From: Olleya marilimosa CAM030
GTDB taxonomy: Bacteria > Bacteroidota > Bacteroidia > Flavobacteriales > Flavobacteriaceae
DNA: 64,000 nt
Direction of reading: 5' to 3'
Assembly: GCF_000518485.1 (NCBI RefSeq)
Contig: NZ_JADR01000001.1
Coordinates: 496,001-560,000, forward strand
The translations under genes were made by a program, and so were the position numbers. Within the stretch, counting starts at the first letter, position 1; every line of letters starts with the position of its first letter. The notes beneath the pieces are model-generated. The model had not been told where the DNA came from and did no database searches. It saw nothing but the letters and a program-made list of their open reading frames with translations. Shown here piece by piece: positions 42,003 through 52,154 of the stretch.

Positions 42003-43052
42003 ATGTCCTTAAAGTATACCAAGTGTAAAAATTGCGATAGCGATTTTAAATCAGGATTCCAATTTTGTCCACATTGTGGAATGAAAGATAAAGAGGAATT
42101 AACACTTGGAATTTTATTTTACAATACCTTAAATAATTATCTACTTTGGGATTCAAAATTTTTTAAAAGTTTTATTCCATTAATGACTAAGCCAGGATTC
42201 TTGCCTAAACGTTTTATTGATGGTAAACGCTTGTCATACCTACATCCTGCACAATTGTATTTATTTGTTACGTTTGTGTTTTTCTTTTTATTTTCTTTTC
42301 AAATGACCAAGGTGGAAGATGATTTAAATGAAGGTTTTAAAGTGGAATCCACTAAAATTTTAAATGAAATTGAAAGAAAAGAAGAGGACTCTATTAGACG
42401 AAGCGAAATTAGAGCGACGTTAAATAGTAATAAGTTGCTGTCCGGAATGACCGATAAACAAATAGACTCTATTGTAAATCAAAAAGACATTAAATCAAAC
42501 AATATTGTATTATTTGGATACGAAAGTAAAAAAACTGACTCATTAATAGCTATTGGAGCTTCAAAAGAAACAATTTATACAGCAATGGGAATGAGTGATA
42601 ATCCAGGATGGTTTGACAGGTTGTTATATCCTCAACTTTTAAAGTTTCATCAGGATAGAAAAGCTGGTACTATTTGGGTGTCCATGATAAATGCAACACC
42701 AATTGCTTTATTTATATTATTACCATTGTTTGCCTTGTTTTTAAAACTGTTTTACTGGAAAAAAGGACGTTATGCTTACCACTTGGTATTTTCGTTTTAC
42801 TTTTTCGCCTTTATTTTTACAGTTTTTGGCCTGTTACTAATCACTAATATTATTATTGACGTTCCCAATTGGATAGACTTTTTAATAGCATTATCTACAT
42901 TTATATACCTTGTTATTGCTGTAAAACGTTTTTATAATCAAGGTGTAATATACAGTGTTTTAAAAAGCGGAATAATCTCGTTGGTATTTTTGGTAGTTCT
43001 TGTACCTATTGCTTTTGTGGTATTAGGTCTTGTTTCTTTTTTATTTTATTAA
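42003..43052 (+). CDS. DUF3667 membrane protein with zinc ribbon
   Basis: 349 residues. An N-terminal zinc ribbon (CKNCDSDF...CPHCG, Cys 8/11/24/27) is followed by KPGFLPKRFIDGKRLSYLHPAQLYLF, the DUF3667 signature, then a helix (about 83-103), a charged extramembrane region (about 105-215) and four hydrophobic helices to the C terminus. The family is widespread in Bacteroidota and of unknown function. It is a single gene; the 205 bases upstream are AT-rich leader with no clear consensus promoter. Confidence 0.87.
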   Translation: MSLKYTKCKNCDSDFKSGFQFCPHCGMKDKEELTLGILFYNTLNNYLLWDSKFFKSFIPLMTKPGFLPKRFIDGKRLSYLHPAQLYLFVTFVFFFLFSFQMTKVEDDLNEGFKVESTKILNEIERKEEDSIRRSEIRATLNSNKLLSGMTDKQIDSIVNQKDIKSNNIVLFGYESKKTDSLIAIGASKETIYTAMGMSDNPGWFDRLLYPQLLKFHQDRKAGTIWVSMINATPIALFILLPLFALFLKLFYWKKGRYAYHLVFSFYFFAFIFTVFGLLLITNIIIDVPNWIDFLIALSTFIYLVIAVKRFYNQGVIYSVLKSGIISLVFLVVLVPIAFVVLGLVSFLFY

Positions 43053-43120
43053 CAAGATAAAATTCTGTTTTTAAAATAAAAGTTTCAAAACTCAGATTTG
43101 ACTTAAATCAAATTTAAGTT

Positions 43121-45904
43121 TTATAATTTGTCTTTTAAATACTTAGCAGTAACGCTATCTTTAACTTTTATAACCGCTTCAGGTGTGCCAAAAGCAACTA
43201 AATTACCACCATTTTCTCCACCTTCTGGTCCTAAATCTATAATATGATCTGCACATTTAATGAGTTCTAAATTATGCTCAACAACAATTATAGAATGTCC
43301 TTTAGCTATTAATGCATAAAACGACTTTAATAATTTTTGGATATCATGAAAGTGTAAACCTGTTGTAGGTTCGTCAAAAATAAACAAGGTTTTGTCTTTG
43401 GTGTTTCCTTTGCCTAAAAAAGTAGCTAGTTTAATACGTTGTGCTTCTCCACCAGAAAGGGTAGAGCTGCTTTGTCCTAAGGCAACATAGCCTAATCCAA
43501 CGTCTTGTAAGGGTTGTAATTTGTTTTTGATTTTAGAAACCCCATTTTTATCAAAAAAGGCGATAGCATCATCAATAGTTAAATTTAAAATGTCATCAAT
43601 ATTTTTATCTGCAAATGTGACTTCCAAGACTTCCTTTTTAAAACGTTTTCCTTTACAGGTTTCACATTCTAGATGGACATCTGCCATAAATTGCATTTCA
43701 ATTGTTACTTCTCCTTCACCTTTACAAGTCTCACATCGTCCACCATCTACATTAAAACTAAAGTGTTTAGCTGCATAATTACGGATTGTACTTAGTTTTT
43801 GTTTAGCATATAAGGCTCTGATGTCATCATAAGCTTTAACGTATGTTACAGGGTTAGATCTTGATGAACGTCCTATAGGGTTTTGATCTATAAATTCGAT
43901 ATTTTTTACAATACTATAGTTGCCTTTAAGTTCTGTAAACTGTCCTGCTTTATCACTAAAACCTGTTAAGTGTTTTTGTATGGCAGGGAAAAGTATTTTT
44001 TTAACTAACGTACTTTTTCCACTTCCAGAAACACCAGTAATAACGGTTAACATTTCTAAAGGAAAAGAGACATCTATATTTTTTAAATTATTTTCTCTAG
44101 CTCCAATAATATCCACACTGTATTTACTAGTACGACGTGTTTTTGGTACTTCAATTTTTAAGGTTTCATTTAAATATTGAGCAGTTAACGAGTTTGATTT
44201 TAAGATTTCGGCATATGTGCCTACAGCAACAACTTGACCTCCTAAAGTACCAGCTTCAGGACCAATATCTATAATTTGGTCTGCTTCCTTCATGATATCT
44301 TCATCATGCTCTACCACAATTACAGTATTTCCTAAATCACGAAGTTGTTTTAAAACCTGTATTAAACGTTCAGAGTCTTTTGGATGCAAACCAATACTAG
44401 GCTCGTCTAAAATATACATGGATCCGACTAAACTACTTCCTAATGAAGTGGCTAGATTAATACGTTGGCTTTCTCCACCAGAAAGTGTGTTGGATTTTCG
44501 GTTTAAAGTTAAATAATCTAAACCTACATTATGTAAAAAGCTAAGTCTGTTTTTAATTTCTACTAATAGACGTTCTGCAATTTTTGTATCGTACTCATTT
44601 AACGTGATAGTATCAAAAAACACAGCTAGTTTACTTAACGGTAATTCTACTAATTCTGTTAAGGTTGCATTACCAACTTTTATATAGTTTGTTTCTGGTC
44701 TTAAACGCTTACCATGACAGACTTTACATTGTGTTTTGCCTCTATATCTAGATAGCATTACACGATTTTGAATTTTGTAAGCCTTACTTTCTAACTCTGC
44801 AAAAAAACTGTTTAAACCTTCAAAATATTGGTTTCCTTCCCAAATTAAAGCTTTATGTTCTGGGCTTAATTGAAAATAGGGTTTGTGTATTGGGAAATCA
44901 AATTTATGCGAGTTGTTAACTAATTGGTCTTTGTACCAACTCATACTATCTCCACGCCAAGGAAAAATAGCGTTTTCATATACTGAAAGTGCTGTATTAG
45001 GAATCACTAAATCATCATCAATCCCAATAACATCACCATAACCTTCACATTTTGGACATGCGCCATAAGGGTTGTTAAAACTAAATAAATGTACGTTTGG
45101 CTCTAAAAACTGTAAACCATCTAATTCAAACTTATTACTAAAATGTCGAGTTGAATTATCAGATAAGGTTTCGATATAACAATTTCCTTTACCTTCAAAA
45201 AAGGCAGTTTGTATGGCGTCTGCTAATCTATTATAAAAATCCTCATCGTCTTTAGTGACAATTCGGTCTACCACTAAAAATAAATCTTTGGTAGAGGTTA
45301 AGTCTTTAGCTTCGTCAATTCTTAAGACTTTATCTTTTACTTTTATTCTTGCATAACCTTGTGCATTTAAAGCATTTAGTTTGTCTTGTAATTCACGACC
45401 TTCTTCAAGTACAACAGGAGCTAACAATAAAAGCTTTTCATTTAAGGCTAAACCTTTTATATAATTAATAACGTCAGTAACGGTATCTTTTTTTACTTCT
45501 TGACCAGAAATAGGAGAGTAGGTGCGACCAACTCTGGCAAACAACAGTTTTAAATAGTCATAAATCTCTGTTGTTGTTCCAACGGTTGATCTAGGGTTAG
45601 TACTATTAACTTTTTGCTCGATAGCTATAGCAGGTGCAATACCTTTGATATAGTCTACTTTAGGTTTGTTTAAGCGTCCTAAAAATTGTCTAGCATAACT
45701 ACTTAAACTTTCTACATAACGACGCTGACCTTCTGCATACAAAGTATCAAAAGCTAAACTTGATTTTCCAGAACCTGATAAACCAGTTATTACAACCAAT
45801 TTACGACGTGGTATAACAACATCAATGTTTTTAAGATTGTGCAATTTTGCACCTTTAATTATAATGTTTTCTTTTGGATTTACTTCAGAAAGCGGTGTTG
45901 TCAT
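43121..45904 (-). CDS. uvrA: Excinuclease ABC subunit A
   Basis: 927 residues from ATG 45904; a start 45 bases further out would add 15 residues foreign to the family. Both ABC modules are complete: Walker [10 protein letters not shown] and GVSGSGKST, signatures LSGGESQRI and LSGGEAQRI, Walker [12 protein letters not shown] and [11 protein letters not shown]. Zinc-binding Cys pairs are CPKCEG/CKVCHG and [16 protein letters not shown]. UvrA dimers find DNA lesions and load UvrB for nucleotide excision repair. It is divergent from the sigma-factor gene; CAAAGATA at 45927-45934 may be its -7 box (minus strand). Confidence 0.96.
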   Translation of the reverse strand: MTTPLSEVNPKENIIIKGAKLHNLKNIDVVIPRRKLVVITGLSGSGKSSLAFDTLYAEGQRRYVESLSSYARQFLGRLNKPKVDYIKGIAPAIAIEQKVNSTNPRSTVGTTTEIYDYLKLLFARVGRTYSPISGQEVKKDTVTDVINYIKGLALNEKLLLLAPVVLEEGRELQDKLNALNAQGYARIKVKDKVLRIDEAKDLTSTKDLFLVVDRIVTKDDEDFYNRLADAIQTAFFEGKGNCYIETLSDNSTRHFSNKFELDGLQFLEPNVHLFSFNNPYGACPKCEGYGDVIGIDDDLVIPNTALSVYENAIFPWRGDSMSWYKDQLVNNSHKFDFPIHKPYFQLSPEHKALIWEGNQYFEGLNSFFAELESKAYKIQNRVMLSRYRGKTQCKVCHGKRLRPETNYIKVGNATLTELVELPLSKLAVFFDTITLNEYDTKIAERLLVEIKNRLSFLHNVGLDYLTLNRKSNTLSGGESQRINLATSLGSSLVGSMYILDEPSIGLHPKDSERLIQVLKQLRDLGNTVIVVEHDEDIMKEADQIIDIGPEAGTLGGQVVAVGTYAEILKSNSLTAQYLNETLKIEVPKTRRTSKYSVDIIGARENNLKNIDVSFPLEMLTVITGVSGSGKSTLVKKILFPAIQKHLTGFSDKAGQFTELKGNYSIVKNIEFIDQNPIGRSSRSNPVTYVKAYDDIRALYAKQKLSTIRNYAAKHFSFNVDGGRCETCKGEGEVTIEMQFMADVHLECETCKGKRFKKEVLEVTFADKNIDDILNLTIDDAIAFFDKNGVSKIKNKLQPLQDVGLGYVALGQSSSTLSGGEAQRIKLATFLGKGNTKDKTLFIFDEPTTGLHFHDIQKLLKSFYALIAKGHSIIVVEHNLELIKCADHIIDLGPEGGENGGNLVAFGTPEAVIKVKDSVTAKYLKDKL

Positions 45905-45999
45905 AGTTATCTTTACGTCTTGGCTACAAAGATAACATAACTTAATCATCTAGTAAAAAAGATTATTGTGCAATAAAATGTTAAAACTTTAGTTTTTTT

Positions 46000-46031
46000 T
46001 TGTTTTTTCGGAATGATTGTTGTTATATTTG
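46000..46031 (+). promoter_or_regulatory. Bacteroidota-type promoter of the sigma-factor gene
   Basis: TTG (46000-46002), 21-base spacer, TATATTTG (46024-46031). The leader to the start codon is about 95 bases and includes a C-rich CCCCAAGCCAGAGCC stretch of unknown role. Confidence 0.68.
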
Positions 46032-46132
46032 ATGCATATCAATGACCTAACTTAATTTTTTGCCTATACTATAACATTACTTTTTATTTTATAAACCCCA
46101 AGCCAGAGCCTTTTTTTGGTGCCCAAAAAGTA

Positions 46133-46723
46133 ATGATTATGCAAAAAGTAACAATCACAGATGCTATTCTTGTTAGTAACTATATTAAAGGAGACGAGTC
46201 TGCTTTAGAAGTATTGATTACTAGACACAAACAACGTATTTATAGTTTTATATACTCTAAAGTATTTGATAGAGATATTGCTGAAGATATTTTTCAGGAT
46301 ACTTTTATTAAAGTCATTCGTACTTTAAAACGTGGTAAATATAACGAAGAGGGTAAATTTTTACCTTGGGTAATGCGTATTGCACATAATTTAGTGATTG
46401 ATCATTTTAGAAAAAACAACAGAATGCCAAAATTTGATAATTCTGGTGATTTTGATATCTTTTCTGTTATTAGTGATACGTCTTTAAATGCTGAAAAGGT
46501 TATGGTTAAAGAGCAAGTTGAGTCAGATGTAAGACGTTTGATAGACGAGCTGCCAGAAGATCAAAAAGAAGTTTTAGTAATGCGTATGTATAATGATATG
46601 AGTTTTAAAGAAATATCAGAACGTACAGGTGTAAGTATAAACACTGCTTTGGGTCGTATGCGCTATGCTTTAATTAATATGAGAAAGGTTATTGAAAAGC
46701 ACAATATAGTATTGACTAATTAA
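46133..46723 (+). CDS. RNA polymerase sigma factor, ECF-like (sigma-70 family)
   Basis: 196 residues with region 2 (YSFIYSKVFDRDIAEDIFQDTFIKVI, then FLPWVMRIAHNLVIDHFRK) and region 4 (LPEDQKEVLVMRMYNDMSFKEISERTGVSINTALGRMRYA), but no regions 1 or 3, the ECF architecture. ATG 46133 or ATG 46139 could be the start; the products differ by two residues. No anti-sigma factor gene is adjacent, in contrast with most ECF loci. It is divergent from uvrA and followed 55 bases later by a 51-residue gene. Confidence 0.92.
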   Translation: MIMQKVTITDAILVSNYIKGDESALEVLITRHKQRIYSFIYSKVFDRDIAEDIFQDTFIKVIRTLKRGKYNEEGKFLPWVMRIAHNLVIDHFRKNNRMPKFDNSGDFDIFSVISDTSLNAEKVMVKEQVESDVRRLIDELPEDQKEVLVMRMYNDMSFKEISERTGVSINTALGRMRYALINMRKVIEKHNIVLTN

Positions 46724-46778
46724 AATACAATAAAGTAAAATTTTGCTCGTTATCTGTATATACCTTAAACTAATATAC

Positions 46779-46934
46779 ATGGCAAAAATTTACTCTGAAC
46801 ATTCTAATACCCCAAAAAAACAAGGTTTTAAATTAAGACCTAAAGATGAAACCATAAGTTTTATCTTAAATTATAGCAAGGCTTTAAGTGTTATAAATTA
46901 TAAAAATTTGAAGTTTGAAGCACTTCAAAACTAA
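46779..46934 (+). CDS. Conserved-looking 51-residue protein
   Basis: MAKIYSEHSNTPKKQG starts a basic N-terminal half, followed by KDETISFILNYSKALSV and a short C terminus. I recall near-identical short proteins in other flavobacteria, but no function. In-frame start codons 36 bases upstream are less likely because MAKIY is the start in those relatives. It lies between the sigma-factor gene and a strong terminator and is probably co-transcribed with the sigma factor. Confidence 0.7.
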   Translation: MAKIYSEHSNTPKKQGFKLRPKDETISFILNYSKALSVINYKNLKFEALQN

Positions 46935-46940
46935 ACTTTG

Positions 46941-46970
46941 AAACGTCCTGATAGTCTCAGGACGTTTTTT
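46941..46970. terminator. Terminator between small gene and nth
   Basis: AAACGTCCTGA pairs with TCAGGACGTTT (11 bp, 5-base loop), followed by further T residues that reach the stop codon of nth. Confidence 0.88.
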
Positions 46971-47616
46971 ATTTGTAGTACGCTTTTAAGACAGAAGCAC
47001 GACCAATAGTTTTGGTAATAATATCTTTTTCTAAATCCCAACCTCTTGCAGGAGAATACTCGCGTCCATACCATATTATTTGAAGGTGTAAATCATTCCA
47101 AGTATGTTCTGGAAATAATCGTTTAGCATCTTTTTCAGTTTGTTGTACGCTTTTACCATTGGTTAGATTCCAGCGATACATTAACCTATGTATGTGTGTA
47201 TCTACAGGAAAAGCTGGTACACCAAAAGCTTGACTCATGACTACACTAGCAGTTTTATGACCAACTGCAGGAAAGGTTTCCAGAGCTTCAAAAGACTGTG
47301 GTACTATGCCATTATAGTCTTCGACTAACATTTTTGATAGTCCGTATATACCTTTACTTTTCATTGGTGACAATCCACAAGGTCTGATTATTTCTTTAAT
47401 TTCTTCCACACTCATCTTAATCATATCGTATGGATTATCTGCCTTAGCAAACAATAAAGGTGTGATTTGATTGACTCTAACATCTGTGCATTGTGCAGAT
47501 AATAAAACCGCAACTAATAATGTGTAAGGGTCTTTATGATCTAATGGTACAGGGATTTCTGGATACAGTTTATTTAACGTATTTATAACAAAATCTACCT
47601 TTTCTTGCTTAGTCAT
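46969..47616 (-). CDS. nth: Endonuclease III-like DNA glycosylase without Fe-S cysteines
   Basis: 215 residues. The helix-hairpin-helix with catalytic Lys is FPAVGHKTASVVMSQAFG and the catalytic Asp is in FPVDTHIHRLMYRW. The enzyme should remove oxidised pyrimidines and nick the strand in base-excision repair. E. coli Nth has four C-terminal Cys binding a [4Fe-4S] cluster; here the C terminus (WYGREYSPARGWDLEKDII...LKAYYK) has no Cys at all. It is divergent from bcp. Confidence 0.93.
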   Translation of the reverse strand: MTKQEKVDFVINTLNKLYPEIPVPLDHKDPYTLLVAVLLSAQCTDVRVNQITPLLFAKADNPYDMIKMSVEEIKEIIRPCGLSPMKSKGIYGLSKMLVEDYNGIVPQSFEALETFPAVGHKTASVVMSQAFGVPAFPVDTHIHRLMYRWNLTNGKSVQQTEKDAKRLFPEHTWNDLHLQIIWYGREYSPARGWDLEKDIITKTIGRASVLKAYYK

Positions 47617-47651
47617 TAGTTGTATTTTTGAGTGAAACCAAAATTACAACT

Positions 47652-48107
47652 ATGAATACATTAAAACAAGGTGATAAAGTACCAAATTTTACAGTTAATG
47701 ATCAAGACGGAAATCCAGTGTCATTATCCGATTATAAAGGAAAAAAACTAATTGTTTTCTTTTATCCAAAAGCTAGTACACCTGGTTGTACAGCAGAAGC
47801 GTGTAATTTAACAGACAACTATAAAGCATTACAGGATAAAGGTTATGAAATTTTAGGAGTGAGTGCAGATTCTGAAAAAAGACAAACTAATTTTAAAAAC
47901 AAATATAATTTTCCTTTTCCTTTATTAGCAGATGAAGACAAAGAAGTTATAAATGCTTTTGGTGTTTGGGGTTTAAAAAAGTTTATGGGTAAAGAATATG
48001 ATGGTATCCACCGTAAAACTTTTTTAATAGATGAAGATGGAGTAGTGGCTCATGTTATTGATAAGGTTAAAACCAAAGATCATGCTGCTCAAATTTTAGA
48101 GTTGTAA
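47652..48107 (+). CDS. bcp: Thioredoxin-dependent thiol peroxidase (Bcp/PrxQ)
   Basis: 151 residues from ATG 47652. A TTG 24 bases upstream is in frame but forms part of a TATTTTTG -7 box (47623-47630). The peroxidatic Cys is in STPGCTAEACNL, with the second Cys five residues on, the pattern of BCP/PrxQ atypical two-Cys peroxiredoxins. KVPNFTVNDQDGNPVSLSDYKGK and LADEDKEVINAFGVWG are family-typical. It reduces hydrogen and organic peroxides with thioredoxin in the cytoplasm. The divergent neighbour is a repair enzyme for oxidised bases. Confidence 0.94.
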   Translation: MNTLKQGDKVPNFTVNDQDGNPVSLSDYKGKKLIVFFYPKASTPGCTAEACNLTDNYKALQDKGYEILGVSADSEKRQTNFKNKYNFPFPLLADEDKEVINAFGVWGLKKFMGKEYDGIHRKTFLIDEDGVVAHVIDKVKTKDHAAQILEL

Positions 48108-48132
48108 TACATACGACACTTAATTAACATAA

Positions 48133-48160
48133 AAAAAAGCGACCAATTGGTCGCTTTTTT
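48133..48160. terminator. Bidirectional terminator between bcp and yebC
   Basis: A perfect 28-base palindrome: six A, GCGACCAATTGGTCGC, six T. Confidence 0.88.
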
Positions 48161-48178
48161 AATATTCATGACATTAGA

Positions 48179-48907
48179 TTACTCATCATCATTATCCGTT
48201 TCTTCCATGGTATGATATACATTTTGTACATCATCATCATCGTCTAATTTTTCTAATAATTTTTCAACATCAGCAGCTTGTTCTGGTGTTAAAGCTTTTG
48301 TTACTTGTGGTATACGTTCAAATCCAGAAGACAAAATTTCAATTTCACGTCTTTCTAACTCTGCTTGGATAGCTCCAAAGCTTTCAAAAGGAGCATAAAT
48401 TAAAATACCGTCGTCATCTGCAAAGACTTCTTCTGCACCAAAATCTATAAATTCTAGTTCTAACTCTTCAGGATCTAAACCTTCAGCAGCAACTCTAAAG
48501 TTACAAGTATGGTCAAACATAAATACCACAGATCCTGATGTACCTAAACTACCATCACATTTATTAAAATAACTACGTACGTTAGCTACAGTTCTGGTAT
48601 TATTATCTGTTGCAGTTTCAACTAAAACAGCAATTCCATGAGGTGCATAACCTTCAAAAATTACTTCTTTAAAATCACCTTGACTTTTGTCGCTTGCTTT
48701 TTTAATAGCACGTTCCACATTGTCCTTAGGCATGTTTACTGCTTTGGCATTTTGTATAACTGCACGTAAACGTGAGTTACTAGCTGGATCTGGTCCACCT
48801 TCTTTTACAGCCATTACAATATCTTTTCCAATGCGTGTAAAAGCCTTGCTCATTGCAGACCAACGTTTCATTTTACGTGCTTTTCTAAATTCAAAAGCTC
48901 TTCCCAT
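48179..48907 (-). CDS. YebC/PmpR-family transcription or translation regulator
   Basis: 242 residues with the family start MGRAFEFRKARKMKRWSAMSKAFTRIGK, the PASNSRLRAVIQNAKAVNMPKDNVERAIKKA helix and the central GYAPHGIAVLVETATDNNTRTVANVR strand region. The C terminus is very acidic (DDDDVQNVYHTMEETDNDDE). YebC proteins have been linked both to DNA binding and, more recently, to relieving ribosome stalling. It is a single gene with a small TTTCGC/GCGAAA hairpin just upstream. Confidence 0.93.
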   Translation of the reverse strand: MGRAFEFRKARKMKRWSAMSKAFTRIGKDIVMAVKEGGPDPASNSRLRAVIQNAKAVNMPKDNVERAIKKASDKSQGDFKEVIFEGYAPHGIAVLVETATDNNTRTVANVRSYFNKCDGSLGTSGSVVFMFDHTCNFRVAAEGLDPEELELEFIDFGAEEVFADDDGILIYAPFESFGAIQAELERREIEILSSGFERIPQVTKALTPEQAADVEKLLEKLDDDDDVQNVYHTMEETDNDDE

Positions 48908-48925
48908 GATTATATGTTTTTATAG

Positions 48926-48941
48926 TTTCGCTGTAGCGAAA
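48926..48941. repeat. Short TTTCGC/GCGAAA dyad
   Basis: A perfect 6-bp stem with a TGTA loop upstream of yebC. It is GC-richer than its surroundings and resembles short palindromes common between flavobacterial genes; a related GCGAAAGCG core lies at 37008-37016. Confidence 0.45.
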
Positions 48942-48996
48942 ACCTAGATTATTTTATTGAATCACAAATTTAAAAAAATATGTGAATAAAGTGGTA

Positions 48997-49290
48997 TTAG
49001 TCCTCTTCCTCTTCAACAATATGCTCAATTGCTAAAGCTAATTTAAAATCTTTATCTGTAACTCCACCTGCATCATGTGTTGTTATTGTAATTTTAAGGA
49101 CATTATATTCGTTAGTCCATTCAGGATGGTGGTTTAATGCTTCGCACTCAAAAGCAATTCTGCTCATTGCGCTAAAACAGTCTTTAAAATTTTCAAATTC
49201 AAATTCTGCATGGATTGCATTATCATAATGTTCCCATTCTGGTAGTCTAAGTAGACGTTGTTCTATTTCTGTTTGTGTAAGTAGTGCCAT
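48997..49290 (-). CDS. phhB: Pterin-4a-carbinolamine dehydratase
   Basis: 97 residues, full length for the family. The active-site motif is ALNHHPEW, preceded by FKDCFSAMSRIAFECE and followed by YNVLKITITTHDAGGVTDKDFKLA. It dehydrates 4a-hydroxytetrahydrobiopterin formed by aromatic amino acid hydroxylases, regenerating the cofactor. No hydroxylase gene is in the window. It is the last gene of a possible run starting at gcvT, with 24 bases to the preceding gene. Confidence 0.92.
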   Translation of the reverse strand: MALLTQTEIEQRLLRLPEWEHYDNAIHAEFEFENFKDCFSAMSRIAFECEALNHHPEWTNEYNVLKITITTHDAGGVTDKDFKLALAIEHIVEEEED

Positions 49291-49314
49291 ATTTTTTTAT
49301 TTAAAAATAATAAA

Positions 49315-50145
49315 TTAAACTTCTAATTCTGTTAAAATTTCTTGACTTAATAACTGTAAATGCTTAGGTAGCTTGTTTTCTTTAGAAAGGACTGCTAAAT
49401 ACCTGTCGTCATTGGTTGTGTACACTTGTTTTAAAAGTGGGTTTTTTATGTTTAGCGACGCAATAATTTCTTTAATAAAATCGTCATGATGCACTAAATC
49501 TTCACTACCTAAATGGAATATGCCTTTTTTATTTCGGTTTATTAAATAATGAATTTGTTGTGTGACCTTAGTATCTGTGGTGACATTCATTATTAAATTT
49601 GGAAATACTTCAAAGGGTATTTTTTCTTTAATATGAAATTTAATCTCTTGTATTCTTGGAGATTGCGCTCCAAATACCATTGGTAATCTTATAATGGTAT
49701 AATATTGTTTTGGCAAACGTAATAGCATATTTTCTATTTTTATTTTAAAATGACCATACATACTATGACTAAGTGTTTTGTCAATTTCATAGCTAGGAAA
49801 TTTGCTATAGGCATCAAAAACGTTGGCTGATGATAAAAATATTAATTTACTATTATTTGCAATTACATATTCTGTTATGTGCTGATGCGCAATAATTTGT
49901 GCCGAAAAATTTCCTCTTATCGCAGAAATTATAATGGTAGGTTTTACAATATCTAGGATTTCAAAAATATCATCTTCCTCGATGTTATATTGAAAGTAAT
50001 GTTGGTTTTTATAAAATGCATAATTGTCTCTGCAATAGGTTCCAAAGGTCCTAAAATAGCCACATAGCTCTTTATATAAAGCTTGACCAATAAAACCACT
50101 AGCACCTAAAATTAGTATTCGATGTTTATTATTTATCTCTTTCAT
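49315..50145 (-). CDS. NAD(P)-dependent epimerase/reductase-like SDR protein
   Basis: 276 residues. The N-terminal Rossmann motif is ILILGASGFIGQALYKEL; LIFLSSANVFDAYSKFPSYE supplies the Ser strand and YGHFKIKIENMLL the Tyr-x-x-x-Lys pair; YTIIRLPMVFGAQSPR follows. This is the extended SDR layout of RmlD-like dTDP-4-dehydrorhamnose reductases, but no dTDP-sugar genes are adjacent, so the substrate is open. It is between glsA and the pterin dehydratase on the same strand. Confidence 0.82.
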   Translation of the reverse strand: MKEINNKHRILILGASGFIGQALYKELCGYFRTFGTYCRDNYAFYKNQHYFQYNIEEDDIFEILDIVKPTIIISAIRGNFSAQIIAHQHITEYVIANNSKLIFLSSANVFDAYSKFPSYEIDKTLSHSMYGHFKIKIENMLLRLPKQYYTIIRLPMVFGAQSPRIQEIKFHIKEKIPFEVFPNLIMNVTTDTKVTQQIHYLINRNKKGIFHLGSEDLVHHDDFIKEIIASLNIKNPLLKQVYTTNDDRYLAVLSKENKLPKHLQLLSQEILTELEV

Positions 50146-50159
50146 TAGTATGCTAACGT

Positions 50160-51074
50160 TTAGAAAATAGATAAATTGGTTTGTGTTGTAAATTGTTCTA
50201 AAGCTTGCATACCAATTAACGAGTTACCTTTTGCGTTTAGACCAGGACACCACGTAGAGATTATGAAATGATTTGGTAATAAAGCTACAATACCACCACC
50301 AACGCCACTTTTACCAGGTAGTCCAACTTCAAAAGCAAACTCACCAGACTCGTCATAAAAACCACAAGTTAACATGATTGCATTTATACGTTTGGCTTGA
50401 CTACTTGAAATATGTTGCTTATTATTAATGCATTTACCTTTATTGGCAAATAAATAAAATGCTTTTGCTAATTGAGAGCAAGTCATTTCTAGAGCACATT
50501 GATGGAAGTAAAAATCCATTACATCCTCTACATTATTATTTAAATTATTAAAAGATTTTAAAAGATTAGCAGCTGCATAATTATTATAACCCGTTTTACG
50601 TTCTGACTCTGCAACTTTATAATTGTAATCAATGGTTTGGTCATTTGCAATGTCGCGTACAAATTGTAAAAAATCGGCTTTTGGATTTTCAAATTTAGAG
50701 CATAAAATATCTGCAACCACTATGGCACCTGCATTTATTAAAGGGTTTCTAGGAATACCATTTTCTAGCTCTAATAACGATAAGTGATTAAAAGGGTTTC
50801 CAGACGGTTCTACATCCACACGTTTCCATATATCATTGTTTTCAAAAGCAATCGCTTTGGATAAGGATAAAACTTTAGAGATACTTTGTATAGAAAATGG
50901 AACTTCGGCATCACCAACCATAAACGATCGACCGTCCATATGTTGCATGTAAATGCCAAATTGATTGACATCTTGTTTTGATAATTCTGGGATATAAGAA
51001 GCAACAACACCCTTAACAACGTTGTCTTTTAGGTTATTATGGATGTTGTTTATTATTGTATTAAAATCTAACAT
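50160..51074 (-). CDS. glsA: Glutaminase A
   Basis: 304 residues. Beta-lactamase-like fold with the catalytic Ser-x-x-Lys in FSIQSISKVLSLS, EPSGNPFNHLSLLE, RNPLINAGAIV, the Tyr in YNNYAAANLL and a GLPGKSGVGGGI motif near the C terminus. It hydrolyses L-glutamine to glutamate and ammonia in the cytoplasm. It starts 9 bases after gcvT ends on the same strand, so co-transcription is likely. Confidence 0.94.
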   Translation of the reverse strand: MLDFNTIINNIHNNLKDNVVKGVVASYIPELSKQDVNQFGIYMQHMDGRSFMVGDAEVPFSIQSISKVLSLSKAIAFENNDIWKRVDVEPSGNPFNHLSLLELENGIPRNPLINAGAIVVADILCSKFENPKADFLQFVRDIANDQTIDYNYKVAESERKTGYNNYAAANLLKSFNNLNNNVEDVMDFYFHQCALEMTCSQLAKAFYLFANKGKCINNKQHISSSQAKRINAIMLTCGFYDESGEFAFEVGLPGKSGVGGGIVALLPNHFIISTWCPGLNAKGNSLIGMQALEQFTTQTNLSIF

Positions 51075-51083
51075 AAAGTATAA

Positions 51084-52154
51084 TTACGCTTTGTAAAACG
51101 GAAGTTTTACAACAGTTGCAGGCACTGCATTTTTACGTATTTGGATATTTATTTTACTGTTTACATCTGCAAAGACCGTTGGTACATAGCCTAAACCAAT
51201 ACCTTTGTTTAACATAGGTGACATAGTACCAGACGTTACTTCACCTATTTTTTTACCTTGACTGTCAACAATATCATAGCCTTGTCTAGGGATTCCTCTT
51301 TCGTCTAATTCAAACGCTACTAATTTACGATCTACACCTTTGCGTTTTTGTGCTTCTAAAGCTTCGCTATTAGTAAAGGTTTTAGTAAATTTTGTTACCC
51401 AACCTAAACCAGCTTCAATAGGTGATGTGGTATCATCAATGTCATTTCCGTAAAGGCAATATCCCATTTCTAAACGTAGCGTATCTCTAGCAGCTAAGCC
51501 AATTGGTTTTGCTCCAGCTTCAGTAACTCTATCCCAAATTTGTTTGACTTCGTCATTTTTACAATAAATCTCAAAACCACCACTTCCAGTATATCCAGTT
51601 GCAGAAATAATGACATTGTCTATACCTGCAAAATCACCAACTTTAAAGTTGTAAAATTTAATGTCAGATAAATCATGACTAGATAAAGCCTGCATTTTTT
51701 CAACTGCATTAGGACCTTGAATAGCTAATAACGAGTAGTCTTCAGACAAATCACGCATATCTGCACCAACTGTGTTTTTAGAGCTAATCCAGTTCCAGTC
51801 TTTTTCAATATTACTAGCATTAACCACTAATAAATATTGTTCTTCTTTTAATTTATAAATAATTAAATCGTCAACAATTCCACCATCATCATTTGGTAAA
51901 CAAGCATATTGTGCTTTACCAATAGTTAACTTAGACGCATCATTACTACTTACACTTTGTATTAAATCTAATGCATTTGGACCAGAAATTAAAAACTCTC
52001 CCATATGTGATACATCAAACACACCACAGTCTTTTCTAACTGCTTCATGTTCTATATTTACACCATCATATTGTACAGGCATATTGTAACCTGCAAATGG
52101 AACCATTTTTGCACCAAGTGCTTCGTGTGTTGCTGTTAAAGCTGTGTTTTTCAT
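51084..52154 (-). CDS. gcvT: Glycine cleavage system T protein (aminomethyltransferase)
   Basis: 356 residues from ATG 52154, which gives the family start [29 protein letters not shown]; an earlier in-frame start would add 18 residues. [11 protein letters not shown], the tetrahydrofolate-binding Asp in [25 protein letters not shown] and [18 protein letters not shown] are all typical. It transfers the aminomethyl carbon from the lipoyl H protein to tetrahydrofolate, releasing ammonia. gcvP and gcvH are not in the window. Confidence 0.95.
   Translation of the reverse strand: MKNTALTATHEALGAKMVPFAGYNMPVQYDGVNIEHEAVRKDCGVFDVSHMGEFLISGPNALDLIQSVSSNDASKLTIGKAQYACLPNDDGGIVDDLIIYKLKEEQYLLVVNASNIEKDWNWISSKNTVGADMRDLSEDYSLLAIQGPNAVEKMQALSSHDLSDIKFYNFKVGDFAGIDNVIISATGYTGSGGFEIYCKNDEVKQIWDRVTEAGAKPIGLAARDTLRLEMGYCLYGNDIDDTTSPIEAGLGWVTKFTKTFTNSEALEAQKRKGVDRKLVAFELDERGIPRQGYDIVDSQGKKIGEVTSGTMSPMLNKGIGLGYVPTVFADVNSKINIQIRKNAVPATVVKLPFYKA

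Noticed and set aside
45905-46132. Riboswitch in the sigma-factor leader
   Set aside because: The leader has a C-rich patch but I could not pair it into any known riboswitch fold.
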